Origin: JAABQG01 sp963726365
GTDB lineage: Bacteria; Pseudomonadota; Gammaproteobacteria; Burkholderiales; Burkholderiaceae_C
Length of the DNA stretch: 64,000 nucleotides
Direction: 5' to 3'
NCBI GenBank assembly: GCA_963726365.1
Contig: CAVSCI010000007.1
Location: 1 to 64,000 of the forward strand
Each line of letters begins with the position of its first letter. The first letter of the stretch is position 1. Positions 8,301 to 16,710 of the stretch are shown one piece after another. A program made the translations under genes and the position numbers. The notes beneath the pieces were generated by a model. The model worked only from the letters and a program-made list of their open reading frames with translations. It was not told where the DNA came from and did not search any database.

Positions 8301-8735
8301 CTAAAGTGCCGGCGGAGACACCTGGCTGTGCCACCAGAGCCGGCAGGTCTGGCACAGGCCGGCCTCGTTGAAGTCAGCCGTCAGCACGCCGTCGAGCGTC
8401 AGGCGGGGCAGCGGGTCGCCACTCTGGCGTGGCAAAAGGTGGGTGCCGGAGGATGCTGCCCAGATCCGGAAAAGCTCCTCGGAGGCGACCTGGTAGGTCA
8501 CATGCCAATGCGCAACGCCGCCGCGCTCCGTGCTGGCGAGCACTGTGAAGTCCAACTGGATGTCTTCCTGCAGCTTCACGCGCTGCCAGTATTCGGCGAT
8601 GGCGGCGTGACCGCGCTGCTCGGCAAACGGCGTGTTGTGATACACCGCGTCGGGTGCAAACAGGCTGCAAAGCAGGTGTTCATCGCGTTGCTGCCAGGCG
8701 GCCTGGTAGCCGCGCATGAAGGCTTGAATATCCAC
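8301..8735 (-). CDS. SnoaL-like/NTF2-fold protein
   Basis: A 144-residue protein is predicted from the GTG at 8735, which has GAGGAAAG seven bases upstream; the open frame extends further but without a comparable site. The sequence AFMRGYQAAWQQRDEHLL followed by LFAPDAVYHNTPF is the typical opening of the nuclear-transport-factor-2-like fold used by SnoaL cyclases, ketosteroid isomerases and many unknown proteins. The pocket residues do not identify a reaction. It lies 16 bases downstream of the SGNH hydrolase gene on the same strand, and the two probably form an operon. Confidence 0.75.
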   Translation of the reverse strand: MDIQAFMRGYQAAWQQRDEHLLCSLFAPDAVYHNTPFAEQRGHAAIAEYWQRVKLQEDIQLDFTVLASTERGGVAHWHVTYQVASEELFRIWAASSGTHLLPRQSGDPLPRLTLDGVLTADFNEAGLCQTCRLWWHSQVSPPAL

Positions 8736-8751
8736 GGTGTTTCTTTCCTCG

Positions 8752-9465
8752 TCATCGCGGCGCGACAGCGTCCGCTTCAATCTGCCGGGCCAGCAGTTCA
8801 GCCCAGGCCGCATAGACCGGTGGCCCGGGGTGAAAGCCATCGTGTGCCATGTGCGAACGGTCCTGCTTCACATCCAGCGGCACCCAGGTGCAGCCAGGGG
8901 CTGTCCGCGCGAACGCACGCAGGGCCGCGTTGTAGCGCAGCGCCTGCGCACCCAGGTAGGCACGCAGTGGCTGCGGCAGCGCGGGGAACAGGTGCATGGG
9001 CGGCAGGGCCGACAGCAGGATTCGCTTTGCGCCGAATTCCTCGCGCAAAAGGGTCACCAGCCGCGCCTGGTCGATCATCCAGCGACGCGGGCTGCGACCA
9101 CCGGTCACATCGTTGACGCCCAGCGATGTCACCACCACATCGAACGGCTCGCGCTCCAGCGGCGCCAGCATCTGCAAGGTGTCTTGTGTGGTGGCGCCGG
9201 TGCGGGCGATCAGCTTCCACGTCAGGTCAAACCGGGGCAGCAGCGCCTGGACGAGTTGCCCGGCAAGCGCTTCGCCCTGTGTGGCGGCCCCCACGCCGGC
9301 CGCAGCCGAGTCCCCGAGAATCAGCAAGCGCAGCGCCGGCCCCGTGCCAACCCGCCCGGCCCGCGGTCCGGGTGGTTCGGGCAGCGCCGGCGTGACGCGG
9401 CGCACATGGCGGCCCTGCAGCAGGAGCAGGGGCCCGAGGGCGATCGTGGCAGCAAGGTGTTTCAT
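8752..9465 (-). CDS. SGNH/GDSL-family hydrolase
   Basis: This 237-residue lipase/esterase-like protein has all SGNH blocks: block I LLILGDSAAAG with the nucleophile Ser, block III GVND, and block V DGFHPG with the Asp/His pair. A hydrophobic N-terminus (about residues 4-17) suggests export or membrane anchoring. The natural ester substrate is not predictable. It is the first gene of a likely two-gene operon with the SnoaL-like gene. The Pho-like and FNR-like elements at 9.64-9.72 kb lie upstream of it on one side and upstream of the DUF47-PiT operon on the other. Confidence 0.88.
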   Translation of the reverse strand: MKHLAATIALGPLLLLQGRHVRRVTPALPEPPGPRAGRVGTGPALRLLILGDSAAAGVGAATQGEALAGQLVQALLPRFDLTWKLIARTGATTQDTLQMLAPLEREPFDVVVTSLGVNDVTGGRSPRRWMIDQARLVTLLREEFGAKRILLSALPPMHLFPALPQPLRAYLGAQALRYNAALRAFARTAPGCTWVPLDVKQDRSHMAHDGFHPGPPVYAAWAELLARQIEADAVAPR

Positions 9466-9641
9466 GGGGGAAGAGGTCGCCCGGAATGATCCCGACTTGA
9501 TAGCGGAACATGACCCTGCGACGCTGGCAATTTGCCATTATTTCTCATTTCTTTGCATTCCCGCCACGAGGATGCCATCTGCGCTGGTGCCGCAGCGCCC
9601 ATTCCGGATCTTCTGTGTCGATGAGTTGTTCCGCTCCCCTG

Positions 9642-9655
9642 TTGACATGGGTCAA
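9642..9655. promoter_or_regulatory. FNR/DNR-type palindrome
   Basis: TTGAC-ATGG-GTCAA is a perfect 5-4-5 dyad of the CRP/FNR superfamily type. FNR prefers TTGAT/ATCAA, while TTGAC half-sites are common in DNR/NnrR-type sites. It lies in the 325-base gap between the divergent SGNH hydrolase and DUF47-PiT operons. Confidence 0.45.
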
Positions 9656-9690
9656 TTTCAAACAGGCAAGATCGGGGGAGACTGCTCTTT

Positions 9691-9717
9691 GTGACGACTT
9701 CATGACGTTTTCATGAA
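9691..9717. promoter_or_regulatory. Pho-box-like 11-bp repeats upstream of the DUF47-PiT operon
   Basis: GTGAC (9691), ATGAC (9702) and ATGAA (9713) are spaced exactly 11 bases apart. On the minus strand this reads as TCATG..., GTCATGAAGTC and GTCACAAAG units, close to the PhoB half-site (C)TGTCAnnnnnn. The site lies 74 bases before the DUF47 start. Its orientation points to the minus strand, so direction of control is unclear. Confidence 0.5.
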
Positions 9718-9790
9718 TATTGCCCGGATACCGTTCAGCTCGTCGCGACGCCACCGCGCCTGCCCAACCCAGTTCCCAGAAGGATTCCCG

Positions 9791-10429
9791 ATGTTCAGCA
9801 GTCTCATGCCCCAGCGCAAGGAGTTCTACGAACTGCTTGCGGCCCACTCGGACCGCGTCGTTGCCGGTGCCAATGCGACCTTGCGCCTGGTCAACAGCCT
9901 GGGGCTGGGGTCGGAAGACACGGCCGCACTGGTGGCCGAGGTCAACATGAACGAAAAAAGCGCCGACAAGATCAAGGCCGAACTGATCGCGCTGCTGCAC
10001 AAGTCCTTCACCACGCCGATCAACCGCGACCAGATCCACACCCTGACGATCGAGCTCGACAACGTCGTCAATGCGCTCCAGGACGTGGCCAATGCCGTGG
10101 GCATGTACAGCATCAAGGAGTCCACCCCCGAAGCCCGCGAGATGGCTTCGCTGGGAGCCGACGCCTGCATGCGACTGAACCGCGCCGTGATGGCCCTGCC
10201 GCACAAGAACCGCAACGAGGAAACCGTCAACCTGTGCAAGGAGATCGACGCGATCGAATCGCAGGCCGACCGGGTGCAGCGCAAGGCCATCGGCCAGCTG
10301 TTCGAAGGCGAGTGCACCATCTGGTGGGCCATGAAGATGCGCGAGTTCTACTCGCTGCAGGAAAACGTGCTGGACCGCTGCGAGGACGCGGCCAAGACGA
10401 TCGAAGAAATCCTCATCGAAAACACCTGA
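9791..10429 (+). CDS. DUF47 (PhoU-divergent) accessory protein, first copy
   Basis: This 212-residue all-helical protein belongs to DUF47/PhoU_div (PF01865). Members are encoded next to PiT phosphate transporters and are thought to modulate them. The opening MFSSLMPQRKEFYELLAAHSDR, the central TTPINRDQIHTLTIELDN stretch and the end EDAAKTIEEILIENT are family hallmarks. AGAAGGA lies upstream of the ATG at 9791. The PiT gene starts 11 bases after the stop, indicating co-transcription. A close paralogue follows PiT; the two share the motif TPINRDQIHTL and similar ends. Confidence 0.92.
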   Translation: MFSSLMPQRKEFYELLAAHSDRVVAGANATLRLVNSLGLGSEDTAALVAEVNMNEKSADKIKAELIALLHKSFTTPINRDQIHTLTIELDNVVNALQDVANAVGMYSIKESTPEAREMASLGADACMRLNRAVMALPHKNRNEETVNLCKEIDAIESQADRVQRKAIGQLFEGECTIWWAMKMREFYSLQENVLDRCEDAAKTIEEILIENT

Positions 10430-10440
10430 CAGGACCCCGC

Positions 10441-11454
10441 GTGGAACACATCACCATCAGCCTCTGGTCGCTGGCGCTGCTGATCGCGGTGGCCCTGGCC
10501 TTCGACTTCATGAACGGCTTTCATGACGGTGCCAACTCGATCTCGACCATCGTCGCCACAGGCGCGCTGACGCCGAAGCAGGCGGTGGTGTTTGCAGCCT
10601 TCTTCAATTTTGCAGCCCTGTGGATTTTCGAGTTGAAAGTGGCAGCGACGATTGGCAAAGGAACAGTGGACCCGGCACTGGTGGACCACTTCGTGATCTT
10701 CGGCGCACTCATGGGAGCCCTGGCCTGGAACATCATCACCTGGTACTACGGCATCCCCTCGTCGTCGTCGCATGCGCTGGTCGGCGGGCTGGTGGGCGCC
10801 ACGGTGGTCAAGGCCGGCGGCCTGACGCCCATCGTCTGGAGCGGCTTCGGCAAGATCCTGATCTTCATCATCATCTCGCCGCTGGTCGGCTTTCTGATCG
10901 GCGGGCTGCTCATGGTGCTGGTGGCCTGGGTGTTCCGCGACCGCTCGCCCTACCAGGCGGGCAAATGGTTCAAGAGCGGCCAACTGTTCGCCGCGGCGGC
11001 CTACAGCCTGGGGCATGGCGGCAACGACGCGCAAAAGACCATCGGCATCGTCTGGCTGCTGCTGATCACGGCGGGCGCGTCCACCACGGACGTCAGGACG
11101 CTGCCGATGTGGGTGGTGTATGCCTGCTATGGCGCCATCGCCTGGGGCACCTACCTGGGCGGCTGGCGCATCGTGAAGACGATGGGCACCAAGATCACCC
11201 GGCTCAATTCGGTCAGTGGCTCGTGCGCCTCCATGGGCGGCGCGATCAGCCTGGGCCTGGCCACGCTGGGCGGCATTCCGGTGTCGACCACGCACACCAT
11301 CACCGGCGCCATCGTCGGCGTCGGCGCCGCGCAGGACGTGAAAGCCGTGCGCTGGGCCATCACCTTCAATCTGGTGGTCGCCTGGGTCCTGACGATTCCG
11401 GCCTCCGGCCTGATCGCCGCGCTGTTCTGGTACGTCGGTCGCAGCTTCCTGTAG
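10441..11454 (+). CDS. pit: Low-affinity inorganic phosphate transporter, PiT family
   Basis: This 337-residue inner-membrane transporter moves metal-phosphate or phosphate with protons or cations. It carries both inverted PiT signature repeats: GFHDGANSIST near residue 24 and HGGNDAQKTIG near residue 190, plus GIPSSSSHALVGG and GIPVSTTHTITGA. About ten membrane segments are visible. The start is the GTG at 10441, placed by the family N-terminus and the preceding DUF47 gene, although no strong ribosome binding site is seen. It sits between two DUF47 genes and near ppk2, which suggests coupled phosphate uptake and polyphosphate storage. Transport can run in reverse in this family. Confidence 0.95.
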   Translation: MEHITISLWSLALLIAVALAFDFMNGFHDGANSISTIVATGALTPKQAVVFAAFFNFAALWIFELKVAATIGKGTVDPALVDHFVIFGALMGALAWNIITWYYGIPSSSSHALVGGLVGATVVKAGGLTPIVWSGFGKILIFIIISPLVGFLIGGLLMVLVAWVFRDRSPYQAGKWFKSGQLFAAAAYSLGHGGNDAQKTIGIVWLLLITAGASTTDVRTLPMWVVYACYGAIAWGTYLGGWRIVKTMGTKITRLNSVSGSCASMGGAISLGLATLGGIPVSTTHTITGAIVGVGAAQDVKAVRWAITFNLVVAWVLTIPASGLIAALFWYVGRSFL

Positions 11455-11498
11455 CCCGTCCTGGCCCTCCATGAAAACCGACTGCAGGAACCTCCCCC

Positions 11499-12146
11499 AT
11501 GCTCAATAACGTCATGCCGCAACGCGGCGTCTTCTTCAGCCTCCTGACGTCCCACACCGACCGCATGGTGGCCGCCGCCAATGCCACCCTGCGGCTGATC
11601 AGCGGCCTGGGCAACCCGGGTGTGGACAGCGCCGCGCTGATTGACGAGGTCAACCTGAACGAGACCAGTGCCGACGCCCTCAAGGCCGAGTTGATTCACC
11701 TGCTCTACGAGTCTTTCACCACGCCGATCAACCGCGACCAGATCCACACCCTGGCACTCGATCTCGATCGCGTGGTCGACTCCCTGCAAAGTGTCGCCAA
11801 CTCGATTGACACCCACCGCATCGCCGACTCGACCCCGCAGGCGCGCGAAATGGCCTCGCTCGGCGCTGATGCCTGCATCCGCCTGAACCGGGCCGTGATC
11901 GCGCTGGAAGGCCGGGAGCGGGTGCCCGAGATCCTCAAGCAATGCCAGGAGGTGGATGACATCGAGGCTCGCGCCGTCGAGGTCATGCGGCTGGCCATCA
12001 CGCAACTGTTCGAAAAGGAAGGCGACGAGGCCGCCGCCTGGCATGCCATGAAGATGCGCGGCTTCTATTTCATGCAGGAAGCCGTGCTGGACAACTGCAA
12101 GCGCGCCGCCAAGACCCTCGAGGAGATTCTTCTGGAAAACGCCTGA
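11499..12146 (+). CDS. DUF47 (PhoU-divergent) accessory protein, second copy
   Basis: This 215-residue paralogue of the first DUF47 protein opens MLNNVMPQRGVFFSLLTSHTDR and ends AAKTLEEILLENA. It keeps the TTPINRDQIHTLALDLDR segment. It begins 44 bases after the PiT stop and is probably part of the same transcript. Two DUF47 genes flanking one PiT gene is unusual; one copy is the norm. The copies have diverged considerably outside the core, so they may have distinct partners or conditions. It is convergent with ppk2, with only eight bases between the stop codons. Confidence 0.9.
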   Translation: MLNNVMPQRGVFFSLLTSHTDRMVAAANATLRLISGLGNPGVDSAALIDEVNLNETSADALKAELIHLLYESFTTPINRDQIHTLALDLDRVVDSLQSVANSIDTHRIADSTPQAREMASLGADACIRLNRAVIALEGRERVPEILKQCQEVDDIEARAVEVMRLAITQLFEKEGDEAAAWHAMKMRGFYFMQEAVLDNCKRAAKTLEEILLENA

Positions 12147-12154
12147 ACCGCAAT

Positions 12155-13195
12155 TCAGGCCGTCCCGTTTTTCCGTTTTTTCGCCGGGACCGGGACAGAA
12201 ACAGGAAACGCGGCCGGTGACGACAGCGTGGGACGGCTCACCAGGCGCGCGCGTTTCTTGCCGTCCGATTTGATGACGATCCATGGCGCCTCGCTGCTGT
12301 CCGTGGCGGCAAACATCACCTCCTTGACTGCGGTGTAGTCATCCCATTTGTTCAGCGAGGCGGTATCCACCGGGCTGTGTTTCCATTGTTTCAGAGGGTC
12401 GGTTTCGCGCTGCCGGAAGCGCCGTTGCTGCTCTTCGCGACTGACCGAAAACCAGAACTTGATAAGTCTGATCCCGCTGCGGACCAACTGCCGCTCAAAT
12501 TCCGGCGCCTGGCGCAGGTAATCCTGGTACTCCGCGTCGGTGCAAAAGCCCATGACACGCTCCACGCCGGCACGGTTGTGCCAGGAGCGGTCGAACAGCA
12601 CGATCTCGCCCGCCGTCGGCAAATGCTGCACATAGCGCTGGAAATACCACTGCCCCATTTCCAGCTCGCTCGGCTTCTCCAGTGCCACGACCCGTGCGCC
12701 CCGGGGATTGAGGTGTTCCATCATGCGTTTGATGGTGCCGCCCTTGCCCGCGGCGTCGCGCCCCTCGAACAACACCACCACCCGCTGGTTGTGGGCCCTG
12801 ATCCAGCGCCACATCTTGAGCAACTCGAGCTGCAGCCGGTATTTCTGCACCTCATACGACTGGGTCGACATCCGGTTCTTGTAGGGATAGGCGCCCGGAC
12901 GCGGGTCTTTGGTGAGCTCCAGGTCGGGAACCTGCTGGGCGGGGCCGTTGCGGCGCCGCGAATCCAGTTCCGCCTTGAGCGCCTTCTGGATCAACCTAGC
13001 ATCGGCGGGGGCCACGTTGCGCAGGGTCTCGCGCAGCAACCGGGCTTGCTCTTCCTTGCTGCGCGCCGGATGCGTCAAGGCATAGCGCAAGGCCTCGACA
13101 CGCCCGACCTGGCGCGACGCAATGATCTCCTGTGCCACCAGGGGCGAAGGGACGAGCTGCCGGGTGTCGCCCTTTTTCCGGGCCACGAGCTTCAT
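12155..13195 (-). CDS. ppk2: Polyphosphate kinase 2
   Basis: PPK2 transfers phosphate between polyphosphate and nucleotides. The 346-residue product has the Walker A motif GRDAAGKGGTIK and the Walker B/lid region LFDRSWHNRAGVERVMGF. It also has the WDDYTAVKEVMFAATD block typical of PPK2. After the conserved KKRARL the usual RHFL-like ending is replaced by an unrelated Pro/Ser-rich basic tail (VSRPTLSSPAAF..KKRKNGTA), a noticeable oddity. The ATG at 13195 has GGGGAAG six bases upstream; in-frame TTG/GTG codons upstream are alternatives. Pho-like repeats oriented towards this gene lie about 150 bases upstream. Confidence 0.92.
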   Translation of the reverse strand: MKLVARKKGDTRQLVPSPLVAQEIIASRQVGRVEALRYALTHPARSKEEQARLLRETLRNVAPADARLIQKALKAELDSRRRNGPAQQVPDLELTKDPRPGAYPYKNRMSTQSYEVQKYRLQLELLKMWRWIRAHNQRVVVLFEGRDAAGKGGTIKRMMEHLNPRGARVVALEKPSELEMGQWYFQRYVQHLPTAGEIVLFDRSWHNRAGVERVMGFCTDAEYQDYLRQAPEFERQLVRSGIRLIKFWFSVSREEQQRRFRQRETDPLKQWKHSPVDTASLNKWDDYTAVKEVMFAATDSSEAPWIVIKSDGKKRARLVSRPTLSSPAAFPVSVPVPAKKRKNGTA

Positions 13196-13347
13196 CTTGG
13201 TCTTCCCCGGCACGGCCTTCGTCGCCAACCTGGCGACGCCTGCCTTGGCTGGCGCATGGGAACGCTTATTACCCGGACGGCCTTAAGCCTTCGAGGGCAC
13301 TTTTGAACGCCGCGACGAGGTGTTGGTCATTTCCTGGGCCCGCATTT

Positions 13348-13385
13348 GTGACTTAACCGTGACGACTTGATGACGACTCCACGAC
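13348..13385 (-). promoter_or_regulatory. Four Pho-box-like 11-bp repeats upstream of ppk2
   Basis: GTGAC (13348), GTGAC (13359), ATGAC (13370) and ACGAC (13381) occur at exact 11-base spacing. Read on the minus strand they give GTCAT/GTCAC half-sites with the periodicity of PhoB sites and the right direction for ppk2. No clear -10 follows. Confidence 0.55.
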
Positions 13386-13389
13386 AATC

Positions 13390-13403
13390 TTGACACAAAT
13401 CAA
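13390..13403. promoter_or_regulatory. FNR/DNR-type palindrome between ppk2 and sulP
   Basis: TTGAC-ACAA-ATCAA has the 5-4-5 layout of an FNR/DNR site, one base from the FNR consensus. It adjoins the Pho-like repeats and lies 121 bases before the first SulP gene. Confidence 0.5.
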
Positions 13404-13523
13404 CGGCACAGGCCAGTGATCGGCCTTACCCTTCGAGCTTGCGCCCGGGGTCTTGAGGAAGCACTCTGTTCCCCGGGATTTCGCGCTCTTGCCGGGAATG
13501 ATTCGACGCTGCGTCTGCCTGAG

Positions 13524-15284
13524 ATGAACCCTCAAAACGAATCCCTCCCTGCGGCTGACCCGCCCCGCCTGGCGTTCCTGCGACGCTGGGCGCCGGGTCT
13601 GGTCACATTGTTGAATTACCGGCGCGCCTGGTTCGTCAGCGACCTGATCGCCGGACTGGTCCTGACGGCGATCCTGGTGCCCGTCGGCATGGGCTATGCC
13701 GAAGCTTCGGGCGTGCCGGCCATCAACGGGCTCTACGCCACCATCATCCCGCTGTTCGCCTACGCCCTGTTCGGGCCCAGCCGCATCATGGTGCTGGGGC
13801 CCGATTCCACGCTGGCCGCGGTGATTGCGGCGCTGATCCTGCCCCTGGCCACCGGGAGTGCGACGCACGCGGTCGCGCTCGCGGGCGTGCTGGCCCTGCT
13901 GTCGGGTGCCTGCTCGCTGCTGATAGGCTTCGCGCGCCTGGGCCTGATCGCCGACCTGCTGTCCAAACCGATCCGCATCGGCTTCCTGAACGCCATCGCG
14001 CTCACGGTGCTGATCGGACAGCTGCCCAAAGTCTTCGGCTTCTCCGTCAAGGCCGACGACCTGCCGGAAAAAACCATGACGCTGATTCAGGGCATTGCCG
14101 ACGGCCGCACCAACGCCGTGGCACTGATGATTGGTGCGGCAAGTCTGGCGCTCATCCTCGGCGTCAAGCGGTACCGGCCGAAATGGCCCGGCATCCTGAT
14201 TGCGGTGATGCTGGCCACCGGGGTGTCGACCTTGCTGGACCTGGGTGTCACCGCCCACATCTCCGTGCTGGGCAAGCTGCCCCACGGGCTGCCAGCACTT
14301 CAGATCCCCGACGTAACGATGCAGGAAATACTGCAGTTGATGCCCGGTGCCGTCATCATTTCACTGCTGTCTTTTGCCGACACCAGCGTGCTGTCACGCG
14401 CCCTGGCGCAGCGCGGGGGCTACCCGGTCAGCCAGAACCAGGAAATGATCGCCCTGGGCGCGGCCAACATCGCCTCCGGGCTTTTTCAGGGTTTCTCAAT
14501 CAGCAGCAGCGCATCGCGCACGCCGGTGGCGGAGGCGGCCGGCGCCAGGACACAGGTGACGGGTCTGGTCGGAGCCTTGGCGATCGCCCTGCTGCTGATG
14601 TTCGGGCCCGCGCTGCTGCAAGGCCTGCCCAGCGCCGTACTGGGCGCCATCGTCATTGCGGCCTGCCTGTCCTTTGCCGACCTCCCTGGCATGTGGGAGA
14701 TGTATCACTTGCGGCGGACGGAGTTCGCACTGTCGGTTACCAGTTTTCTGGGCGTGGCCTTCGTGGGCGTAATCGAGGGCATCTTCATCACCATCGCCCT
14801 GGCGCTGCTGGTGCTGGTGTGGAATGCATGGCACCCGCATTCTGCGATCCTGGCGCGCGTCGATGGCGCCAAGGGCTACCACGACATCAGCCGCCACCCC
14901 GAGGGCCGGCTGGTACCGGGCCTGGTGCTGTTTCGCTGGGACGCCCAGCTGTTCTTTGCCAATGCGGAACTGTTCCGCGAACAGGTCCTGCACGCAGTCG
15001 CCGTCTCCCCAGCGCCGGTTCGCTGGGTCGTGGTGGCATCCGATGCAATCACCGATGTCGACATCACGGCCGCCGACGTGCTGGTCAAGCTGCATGGTGA
15101 ACTGCAGGATCAGGGTATATCGCTGTGGTTCGCCGGTATGAAAGGCCCTGTGAAAGATCGATTGAAGCACTACGGCACCCTGAACACAATCGGGCACGAG
15201 ATCTTCAGCCCCACCGTGGGCAGCGCGGTCAACCTGTACCGGACCAACAATGAGGTCGACTGGAAGGACTGGGACGAGACGTGA
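13524..15284 (+). CDS. SulP-family anion transporter with STAS domain, first copy
   Basis: The 586-residue inner-membrane protein has a SulP transporter core (about 10-14 membrane segments, residues ~30-430) with the signature VPVGMGYAEASGVPAINGLYAT. A cytoplasmic STAS domain forms the C-terminal ~140 residues (RWVVVASDAITDVDITAADVL). SulP proteins carry sulfate, bicarbonate or other anions; the substrate here is unknown. The start at 13524 is chosen from the family N-terminus. A close paralogue lies 3.4 kb downstream, so the block carries a duplicated SulP gene around the polyphosphate genes. It is divergent from ppk2 and shares the control region with it. Confidence 0.9.
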   Translation: MNPQNESLPAADPPRLAFLRRWAPGLVTLLNYRRAWFVSDLIAGLVLTAILVPVGMGYAEASGVPAINGLYATIIPLFAYALFGPSRIMVLGPDSTLAAVIAALILPLATGSATHAVALAGVLALLSGACSLLIGFARLGLIADLLSKPIRIGFLNAIALTVLIGQLPKVFGFSVKADDLPEKTMTLIQGIADGRTNAVALMIGAASLALILGVKRYRPKWPGILIAVMLATGVSTLLDLGVTAHISVLGKLPHGLPALQIPDVTMQEILQLMPGAVIISLLSFADTSVLSRALAQRGGYPVSQNQEMIALGAANIASGLFQGFSISSSASRTPVAEAAGARTQVTGLVGALAIALLLMFGPALLQGLPSAVLGAIVIAACLSFADLPGMWEMYHLRRTEFALSVTSFLGVAFVGVIEGIFITIALALLVLVWNAWHPHSAILARVDGAKGYHDISRHPEGRLVPGLVLFRWDAQLFFANAELFREQVLHAVAVSPAPVRWVVVASDAITDVDITAADVLVKLHGELQDQGISLWFAGMKGPVKDRLKHYGTLNTIGHEIFSPTVGSAVNLYRTNNEVDWKDWDET

Positions 15285-15353
15285 AAGCGCGCCTCGCGTG
15301 GCACCGCAGTGCGCCAGCGCGTCGGTCCGGCCCCCGAGCGGACTGTATGAACA

Positions 15354-15367
15354 TTGATCTCGATCAA
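15354..15367 (+). promoter_or_regulatory. Perfect FNR box upstream of the membrane protein-ppx-CYTH genes
   Basis: TTGAT-CTCG-ATCAA matches the FNR consensus TTGATnnnnATCAA exactly. A weak -10 (AGAATA, 15391-15396) lies about 33 bases from its centre, the spacing of a class II activator site. The first gene starts 107 bases downstream. Confidence 0.7.
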
Positions 15368-15474
15368 GCCGTCACCTGGGACGGGTGACCAGAATAAACG
15401 AAGAATGAGGGGCGGAGGGTTGGTGACAGCGCTCAATTTCGCCGCTGGTAAATGCCCGCCTCACGAGATGCATC

Positions 15475-16695
15475 ATGAAAACCGTATCCCACCCGAAACC
15501 CGCCGCTGGCTGGGACATGCTTCGCGGGCCGCCCGACTTCTCTTTGGTCTTGGGTGGGCCGTTGTTCCAGCTTCTTCGTCGCGCCCATCTGGCCGATGAC
15601 GCTTTGTTGATGGTGCGTCGGCGCATCCTTGTCAGTGCGCTGCTGGCCTGGTTTCCGCTCCTGTTTCTTTCAGCGATGGGCGGTGAGTTGTGGGCCGGCG
15701 ATGCGGCGGTGCCGTTCCTGAAAGACGCGGAAGTCCACATCCGCTTCCTGGTCTCCCTGCCCCTGCTGGTCCTCGCCGAACTGGTGGTCCATCAACGGAT
15801 GCGGCCTCTGGTCCAGCAATTCATCGAGCGCAACCTGATCCCGGACGACGCGATGCCCAGGTTCGAGGCGGCGATCGGGTCAGCGGCGCGCCTTCGCAAC
15901 TCAGTGTTCGCCGAGTTGCTGCTGATTGCCTTTGTCTATGCCGTTGGCATTGGCGTTGTCTGGCGCAATTTCGTCGCGCTCGACGCGGTGACCTGGTATG
16001 CCACGCCGTCGCTTGACGGGCCGTCGCTCACATGGGCCGGACTTTGGTACCTCGGCATCAGCCTGCCGCTGTTCCAGTTCTTGCTGCTGCGCTGGTACTT
16101 CCGGCTGTTCATCTGGGCGCGCCTGCTCTGGCAGGTGTCCCGCATCGAGCTGAGCCTGATACCGACCCATCCGGATCGCCTCGGTGGCCTGAGTTTTGTC
16201 GCCGGGCAGGTGTACGCTTTTGCGGTCCTCGCCGTGGCCCATGGCGCACTGCTGGCCGGCAACCTGGCCAATCGCATCTTCTTCATGGGCGCCAGCCTGC
16301 CGCAATACAAGGCCGAGATTGCCGTCGTGGTCGTCTTCATGTTGTGCATCGTCCTGGGTCCGCTGCTGGTCTTCACGCCACAGCTATCGCAGGTCAAACG
16401 CAGTGGCCTGCGTGCGTACGGAACCCTGGCCGAGCGCTACGTGCGCGAGTTCGACACCAAGTGGCTGCGAGGCGGTGCGCCCGCCGATGAGCCCCTCGTG
16501 GGCAGCGCGGACATTCAGTCGCTGGCCGACCTCGGCAACAGCTTCGACGTGGTGCAGGACATGCGCATCGTTCCCGTTACCCGGGATGCGCTGCTGCGCC
16601 TTGTCGGTGCCACACTGGCGCCGATCGTGCCACTCGCGCTGACCATGATGTCCCTGGAAGATCTGTTGAAAAAGCTGATGGGTGTACTCTTCTGA
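15475..16695 (+). CDS. Uncharacterised multi-spanning membrane protein
   Basis: The 406-residue protein has about six membrane segments and a cytoplasmic-looking N-terminus rich in Arg. A conserved-looking patch, IPTHPDRLGGLSFV, lies between the fourth and fifth segments. The C-terminal third is soluble (LAERYVREFDTKWL) and ends with another hydrophobic segment. I recognise it only as a member of an uncharacterised bacterial family; no catalytic motif is visible. It is the first gene behind the FNR box, is 15 bases ahead of ppx and is probably co-transcribed with it. A role linked to polyphosphate or anion handling is suggested by context only. Confidence 0.75.
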   Translation: MKTVSHPKPAAGWDMLRGPPDFSLVLGGPLFQLLRRAHLADDALLMVRRRILVSALLAWFPLLFLSAMGGELWAGDAAVPFLKDAEVHIRFLVSLPLLVLAELVVHQRMRPLVQQFIERNLIPDDAMPRFEAAIGSAARLRNSVFAELLLIAFVYAVGIGVVWRNFVALDAVTWYATPSLDGPSLTWAGLWYLGISLPLFQFLLLRWYFRLFIWARLLWQVSRIELSLIPTHPDRLGGLSFVAGQVYAFAVLAVAHGALLAGNLANRIFFMGASLPQYKAEIAVVVVFMLCIVLGPLLVFTPQLSQVKRSGLRAYGTLAERYVREFDTKWLRGGAPADEPLVGSADIQSLADLGNSFDVVQDMRIVPVTRDALLRLVGATLAPIVPLALTMMSLEDLLKKLMGVLF

Positions 16696-16710
16696 CCGGA
16701 GAAATCAATC

